Assembly: GCA_020217035.1 (NCBI GenBank)
Contig: JAIWOG010000278.1
Location: 1 to 10,000, forward strand
Length of the DNA stretch: 10,000 nt
Source of the DNA: Magnetospirillum sp.
Lineage (GTDB): Bacteria; Pseudomonadota; Alphaproteobacteria; Rhodospirillales; Magnetospirillaceae
Direction of reading: 5' to 3'
Each line of letters opens with the position of its first letter. Positions within the stretch are counted from its first letter, which is position 1. Position numbers and translations under genes: made by a program. The notes below the pieces were generated by a model that was not told the origin of the DNA, did no database searches, and saw only the letters and a program-made list of their open reading frames with translations. Positions 6,178 through 10,000 of this stretch are shown piece by piece.

Positions 6178-6786
6178 ATCGCGTCGTTCAAGCGGCATGA
6201 ACCCCGACCGACCCTGGCGGCGTTCCGGGCCTTCCCAGCGGCCGGTTTCGGCGTGGCGGCGGTCGCCGGCCTGCCAGTTCTCGTGCCGGCGGCGGTCGGA
6301 TCCCAGAAATTCCATGTGGCGGCGTCGGCGGTCGGGCCCGAAGAAACCGCCGCCTTGGATGAAGAGGCGGGGATGCAACGCGATGGAGCGCATGCGGCTG
6401 GCCACCATGGCCCGCGACCATGGCCGCACCATGACCTCGGTGGCGCCGACGTCGCGCAATTGGGCGATGTGATCCAGCGAAGCATAGGCGGTCATCACCA
6501 CCACCGGCAGGAAGCGATGGGGATTGGCGTGGTGGCGCAACATGCGCAGGAATTCCAGGGCGTCGGTCTGCTTGGACCAGTCGATGAACAAGACGTTGGG
6601 GTGGTCGTTCTCGATGGACAGGACGGCGTCGCGCAGGCGGGCGCAGTCGAACACCTTGGCGCAGCCCATTTCCGCCAGGGTTTCGCGCAGCATGGTGCGG
6701 TTGTTCAGGAACGGTTCGACGATCAGCGGACGGCAGCGGCTGAGATCCGCCCCGATCTGTGCGTTGGGAGCGATGACGTGTGCCAT
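6163..6786 (-). CDS. Atypical receiver-domain protein with Arg-rich [DE]RR repeat tail
   Basis: This 207-aa protein has a receiver-like domain at about residues 19-135. The phosphoacceptor D69 (LFIDW) and switch T99 (VVMTAY) are present. The acidic pair at the start of the domain is reduced to E24-P25 (LIVEPFLNNR), and the invariant Lys is R121 (VMVRPWS). Phosphorylation may therefore be altered or absent. The last 60 residues carry five [DE]RR motifs, at 152, 164, 175, 188 and 200, in contexts such as GPDRRRR, GSDRRRH, GPERR and LERRD. The strong positive charge suggests nucleic-acid, membrane or partner binding; similar GPDRR tails are, from memory, seen in other alphaproteobacterial receivers. 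The start at 6786 follows GGAGGG by 6 nt; an alternative ATG at 6816 would almost touch the upstream stop and lacks such a site. It lies 31 nt after the DUF482 gene, so the two are probably cotranscribed. Confidence 0.88.
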   Translation of the reverse strand: MAHVIAPNAQIGADLSRCRPLIVEPFLNNRTMLRETLAEMGCAKVFDCARLRDAVLSIENDHPNVLFIDWSKQTDALEFLRMLRHHANPHRFLPVVVMTAYASLDHIAQLRDVGATEVMVRPWSRAMVASRMRSIALHPRLFIQGGGFFGPDRRRRHMEFLGSDRRRHENWQAGDRRHAETGRWEGPERRQGRSGFMPLERRDAPRT

Positions 6787-6817
6787 GGCATGCCCTCCCG
6801 TGTCGTGTGACGACAAA

Positions 6818-8017
6818 TCAGTATGGTGATTCTGGTCCTTCCGAAGCCCGGTTGCAAGGGGGGGATGCTTTTTGACTGAAGGGGCCGCTGGCCTCTTGTT
6901 CGGCCATGTCCTCGGCCAACAGGCTGCGTTCGTGGGCCAGGAACTTGGCCACCGCCTGACGCAGGCCCGTATCCTTGATCCAGTGGGCGGAATGGGTGGG
7001 GCGCGGCAGGTAACCGCGGGCCACCTTGTGCTCGCCCTGGGCGCCGGCCTCGACCCGGCTCAGGCGGTGGGCGATGGCGAAGTCGATGGCGCGATAGTAA
7101 CAGGCTTCGAAATGCAGGAACGGCGTCTCGGCGCCGGGGCGCACCCCCCAGGTGCGGCCGTAAAGGGTGTCGCCGCCCAGCATGTTGAAGGCCGCCGCCA
7201 AGGGCTCGCCGTCTTGTTCCACCCACACCAGCACCACGTCGTCGGCCACTTCCGAGGCCGACAGCAGGTCGAAGAAGTCGCGGTTCAGATAGGCCGAGCC
7301 CCATTTACGGTCGACAACCGATTCATAAAAACGGTGGAAATGATCCCAATGCCGGGCCTTGACGTCGGCGCCCACCAGGGTGGCGATGGACAATCCTTGT
7401 GCCGCCACCGCCTGGCGTTCCTTTTTCACCTGCTTGCGCTTGCGTGACGCCAACTGGCCCAGGAAGTCGTCGAAATCGTCGTAATCGCGGTTTTCCCAAT
7501 GGTATTGGCAGCCCAGGCGATGCAGGAACCCCTGGCTTTCCAGCAAATGCGCCTCGGATTCCGAACAGAAGGTGACGTGAACCGACGACATGCCGTTCTG
7601 CGCGGCCAGACGGGCCATGGTTTGGCCCAAGGCGCCGCGCAGGGAATCGTCGTCGTCGCGGGCAAGCAGGCGCGGCCCGGTCACGGGGGTGAAGGGAACC
7701 GCGCATTGCAATTTGGGATAATAGCGGCCGCCGGCCCGGCCGTAGGCTTCGGCCCAGCCCCAGTCGAACACGTATTCGCCATAGGAATGGCTTTTGACAT
7801 ACATGGGCGCCACCGCCACGATTTCGCCGCCTTCGTCCTTGATAACCACATGGCGGGGCAGCCAGCCGGTTTCGCCCGCCGCCGAGCGCGAATTTTCAAC
7901 GGCGGCCAAGAAGCCGTGGCGGACGAACGGGTTGCCGCTGCCGGCACAGACGTTCCAGGCGGCGGCGGCGACGGAATCAATGGATCCGACGATCTCGGCT
8001 TGCAAGGTGTCGGTCAT
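6818..8017 (-). CDS. DUF482 / GNAT-FemAB-like acyltransferase family protein
   Basis: This 399-aa protein matches the DUF482 (peptidogalycan biosynthesis/FemAB_like) family in length and pattern. Landmarks include the N-terminal NPFVRHGFLAAVE (29-41), the acceptor of the first half YVFDWGWAEAY (82-92), KLQCAVPFTPVTGPRLL (102-118), SRKRKQVKKERQAV (191-204), and in the GNAT-like second half FYESVVDRKWGSAYL (230-244), YGRTWG (286-291), FLHFEACYYRAIDFAI (300-315) and EAGAQGEHKVARGYLP (323-338). The family is thought to be a double-GNAT fold that transfers an aminoacyl or acyl group; the substrate is unknown and the cell-wall role is inferred from FemAB resemblance. It is cytoplasmic, with no signal peptide. 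AGGA lies about 11 nt before the ATG. It is divergent from the DUF445 gene, with only 51 nt between the two starts. Confidence 0.92.
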   Translation of the reverse strand: MTDTLQAEIVGSIDSVAAAAWNVCAGSGNPFVRHGFLAAVENSRSAAGETGWLPRHVVIKDEGGEIVAVAPMYVKSHSYGEYVFDWGWAEAYGRAGGRYYPKLQCAVPFTPVTGPRLLARDDDDSLRGALGQTMARLAAQNGMSSVHVTFCSESEAHLLESQGFLHRLGCQYHWENRDYDDFDDFLGQLASRKRKQVKKERQAVAAQGLSIATLVGADVKARHWDHFHRFYESVVDRKWGSAYLNRDFFDLLSASEVADDVVLVWVEQDGEPLAAAFNMLGGDTLYGRTWGVRPGAETPFLHFEACYYRAIDFAIAHRLSRVEAGAQGEHKVARGYLPRPTHSAHWIKDTGLRQAVAKFLAHERSLLAEDMAEQEASGPFSQKASPPCNRASEGPESPY

Positions 8018-8068
8018 CGGCGGATGGTTCCTTTCGCGATTGCGGCATCATGGCAAGAGATGGCGGCG

Positions 8069-9172
8069 ATGAACACCAAATCCAAGCCTTTCCCCACCCA
8101 TCTTCTGGCGCTGGGCCTGTTGGCGGCCATGGCCGCCCTGCTGGTGGCGGCGCGAATGCTGGACATCGGCCCGCTTCAGGCCTTCGCCGAGGCGGCCCTG
8201 GTCGGCGGCATCGCCGATTGGTTCGCCGTCACCGCCTTGTTCCGCCGCCCCTTGGGGCTGCCCATTCCCCACACCGCGCTGATCCCGGCCAACCAGCGGC
8301 GTCTGGGGCGGGCCTTGGGCGATTTCGTCCGCGACAATTTCCTGGCTCCCGATCTGGTGGCCGAACGCCTGCGGCGGCAATCCCCCGCCGCCTGGCTGGC
8401 CGACAAACTGGCCGATCCCCGCGTTTCCCAAGCTTTGGCCCGCCGTCTGGCCCGGCTGTTGGACGATTCCGACACCCGCGCCGGTCTGGTCGGGCTGATC
8501 AAGCCCGGTCCACCCCTGGCCCGGGTGGTGCGGACGGCGCTTTCCGAACATTGGCACCATCGCGCCTTCGACCGCCTGCTGGATGCGGTTTCTGGCGCCT
8601 TGGCCGCCGATCCCGACCTGATCCGCAGGCGAGTCGCCGACGGCTCGGGACGCTGGATGCCGGCCTGGGTGGACGACCGCTTGGCCGACATCCTGGGCCG
8701 CTCGGTGGCCGGTCTGTTGGACGACCTGCGCCGCACCGATCATCCCTGGCGCGACAAGGTCTTGCTGTGGGCGGAAAGTTTGGCGGAACGGCTGCGTGAT
8801 GATCCGAAACTGGCGGAGCGGCTGGAAAAGTTCCGCGACCACGCCTTCGCCGAAAGTCTGGACGAAGCGCGGCTGGCCCCCGCTTTGGCGGCGCTGCTGG
8901 CCAGCCAAGGGCGTCAACTGTCCCAGGACAGCGCCGCCCGCGCCCGGCTGGACCGCCGTTTGATCCGCGGCGTCGAGCGTCTGTTGGTGCCGTCGCGCGA
9001 CGCCATCGGCGACTTCATCGCCGAGGTGGTGGACAAGTGGGATTCGCGCACCCTGGTGGCCAAGTTGGAAGCCCAAGTGGGGCGCGACCTGCAATTCATC
9101 CGCGTCAACGGAACCTTGGTCGGCGGCTTGGTCGGCCTGGCCTTGTACGGCCTGACCCACCTGATGGGGTAG
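8069..9172 (+). CDS. DUF445 family membrane protein (YjiN-like)
   Basis: This 367-aa protein has the DUF445 signature near its N-terminus: a hydrophobic helix (about 11-28), then AFAEAALVGGIADWFAVTAL (38-57), FRRPLGLPIPHTALIP (58-73), and NQRRLGRALGDFVRDNFL (75-92). The middle is long, charged and helical, with repeated short blocks (for example LARRLARLL and ADKLADPRV) typical of the family. The C-terminus ends with a second membrane helix (about 348-366) after RDLQFIRVNGTLVGGLVG. The expected topology is two membrane anchors with a large helical domain between. The function is not established. The frame is open far upstream (to 7499), but that part is antisense to the DUF482 gene. I chose ATG 8069, preceded by a weak AAGAGA; ATG 8060 would add three residues. 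Confidence 0.93.
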   Translation: MNTKSKPFPTHLLALGLLAAMAALLVAARMLDIGPLQAFAEAALVGGIADWFAVTALFRRPLGLPIPHTALIPANQRRLGRALGDFVRDNFLAPDLVAERLRRQSPAAWLADKLADPRVSQALARRLARLLDDSDTRAGLVGLIKPGPPLARVVRTALSEHWHHRAFDRLLDAVSGALAADPDLIRRRVADGSGRWMPAWVDDRLADILGRSVAGLLDDLRRTDHPWRDKVLLWAESLAERLRDDPKLAERLEKFRDHAFAESLDEARLAPALAALLASQGRQLSQDSAARARLDRRLIRGVERLLVPSRDAIGDFIAEVVDKWDSRTLVAKLEAQVGRDLQFIRVNGTLVGGLVGLALYGLTHLMG

Positions 9173-9214
9173 GCGATTTGCGTCTATCGCATGCTGTGCC
9201 CCCCATGGAATGGC

Positions 9215-9243
9215 TTTAGTCGCGGCGGCGATGGTGCTATTGT
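9215..9243 (+). promoter_or_regulatory. Possible promoter of the FAD oxidase gene
   Basis: TTTAGT (9215-9220) and TATTGT (9238-9243) are 17 nt apart in the 113-bp gap between the DUF445 stop and the oxidase start. This would place transcription start near 9250, leaving a leader of about 35 nt. The match to consensus is partial, and no clear terminator for the DUF445 gene was seen in the same gap. Confidence 0.3.
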
Positions 9244-9285
9244 CCGCGCCTTCGTTGCCGGCACGCCGATTTCATCCCCGGGACC

Positions 9286-10000
9286 ATGAACACCGCGACA
9301 ACCGCCATTGATTTCGCCAGCCTTGACCGCGCCCAGCTTCGGGACGATGGCGGCAAGCTGCTTGAGGCGTCGCTGCTGGTCACCGCCGACATCGCCGATT
9401 CGGTGGCTCAGGCGGTGGCGGCCAATTACGCCGTCATGCCCACCGGCGGCCTGACCAGCGCCATCGGGTCCTTCGACTACAAGGCCGATCTGGTGTCCGG
9501 TTTCGCCGGCGTCGTCGCCATCCGGCCCAAGGGCGCCATCGCTCCGGAACTGGTGGACCCGCTGACCCGGCCCGAGGATTTGAAGACCCAGCAGATGCTG
9601 ATCCGCCGCGACCAGGGCATCGTCGCCGTGGGCGCCGGCCTGACCTTCGTGCAGGTCAACGCCATGCTGGCCGAGCATGTGGGCCCCAACGCCCGGGTGC
9701 TGGTGGATTTGACCAGCGTGGGCTCGGCCTATGTGGGCGGCGTCGTCGCCACCGGCGCCATGGGACCGTTGCGCATGCGCCCCAGTTCGACCCTGGAAGG
9801 GGTGGTGGTGGCCGATGGCGGACCGCCGCGTCTGCTGGCGGGCGACGATTTGGACCTGGTCGAGGGCATGCAGGGCTGGACCGGCATGGTGGTTTCCGCC
9901 GTGTTCCGCTTCTACGAGGTGCCGCCGGCCGAGTTCGGCCTAGTGCTGCCGGTGCAGGGCACCGACGTGGACGCGGTGGCCGGGTTGCTGTCCTATCTCG
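9286..10000 (+). CDS. FAD-linked oxidase/dehydrogenase, N-terminal part (PCMH-type FAD-binding domain), runs off window
   Basis: The frame stays open from ATG 9286 to the window edge, giving 238 residues. It reads as a PCMH/GlcD-type FAD-binding domain: LLVTADIADSVAQAVAANYA (30-49) fits the helix that precedes the FAD loop; MPTGGLTSAIGSFD (51-64) is the pyrophosphate-binding region; VAVGAGLTFVQVNAMLAEHV (113-132) follows; then SVGSAYVGGVVATGAMGPLR (144-163), VVVADG (173-178), and MQGWTGMVVSAVFRFYEVPP (195-214), the usual GSEGTLG-like segment. Members oxidise 2-hydroxy acids, aldonolactones or similar substrates using FAD; the substrate cannot be told from this half. The usual GGTIGGxxA stretch is diverged (SVGSAYVGG). 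The ribosome site is weak (CCGGGACC before ATG). Confidence 0.85.
   Translation, partial: MNTATTAIDFASLDRAQLRDDGGKLLEASLLVTADIADSVAQAVAANYAVMPTGGLTSAIGSFDYKADLVSGFAGVVAIRPKGAIAPELVDPLTRPEDLKTQQMLIRRDQGIVAVGAGLTFVQVNAMLAEHVGPNARVLVDLTSVGSAYVGGVVATGAMGPLRMRPSSTLEGVVVADGGPPRLLAGDDLDLVEGMQGWTGMVVSAVFRFYEVPPAEFGLVLPVQGTDVDAVAGLLSYL

Noticed and set aside
7499..8068. N-terminal extension of the DUF445 frame
   Set aside because: It lies antisense to the DUF482 gene and has no domain; the DUF445 N-terminus starts naturally at about 8069.
8048..9160. Minus-strand open frame opposite the DUF445 gene
   Set aside because: Gln/Gly-rich antisense shadow; the plus strand carries the intact DUF445 signature.
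1..10000. tRNA, rRNA, CRISPR, transposon or prophage content
   Set aside because: No cloverleaf-like or rRNA-like stretch, no regularly spaced repeats, and no transposase or phage protein was seen on either strand.

Overview
The window is GC-rich (by eye about 65%), densely coded DNA. It has short intergenic gaps, ATGA start/stop overlaps, Shine-Dalgarno-led genes and strong G/C preference at third codon positions. Gene content (SLC5-type sensor kinase, several receiver proteins, DUF482 and DUF445 proteins) suggests an alphaproteobacterium of the Rhodospirillales/Magnetospirillum type. That placement is inference from protein style, not a database result. I see no rRNA, tRNA, CRISPR array, insertion sequence or phage gene, and no gene-free stretch longer than 134 bases.

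Layout. Positions 1-294 (+) hold the 3' end of an unrecognised gene. It meets, tail to tail, a four-gene minus-strand operon that runs from 5447 down to 289. In transcription order the operon encodes: a CheY-like single-domain response regulator (5447-5076); a membrane-anchored protein fusing a PAS-like region, a degenerate histidine-kinase-like module and a DnaQ-like DEDDh exonuclease domain (5062-3221); a 78-residue two-helix membrane protein (3224-2988); and a 900-residue sodium/solute-symporter-like sensor histidine kinase of the CbrA/CrbS architecture (2991-289). The last three genes overlap by ATGA. Next come three more minus-strand genes: a 164-aa two-helix membrane protein with a C-terminal coiled coil (6028-5534); an atypical receiver protein with an arginine-rich repeat tail (6786-6163); and a DUF482/GNAT-like acyltransferase (8017-6818). 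Two plus-strand genes follow: a DUF445 membrane protein (8069-9172) and the N-terminal part of an FAD-linked oxidase (9286 to the window end).

How the genes may work together. The operon looks like a complete signalling unit. The symporter-kinase would sense or transport a small solute and phosphorylate the single-domain regulator. The small membrane protein, translationally coupled to the kinase, resembles in position the CbrX protein upstream of Pseudomonas cbrA. The odd member is the pseudokinase-exonuclease: its H-box histidine position is arginine, its ATP-binding motifs are gone, and the exonuclease ExoIII histidine is one residue out of place. It may be a scaffold or decoy receptor that links the phosphorelay to nucleic acid or nucleotide binding. 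This is the most interesting candidate system in the window. The second notable item is the atypical receiver, whose tail carries five [DE]RR motifs at a period of about 12 residues.
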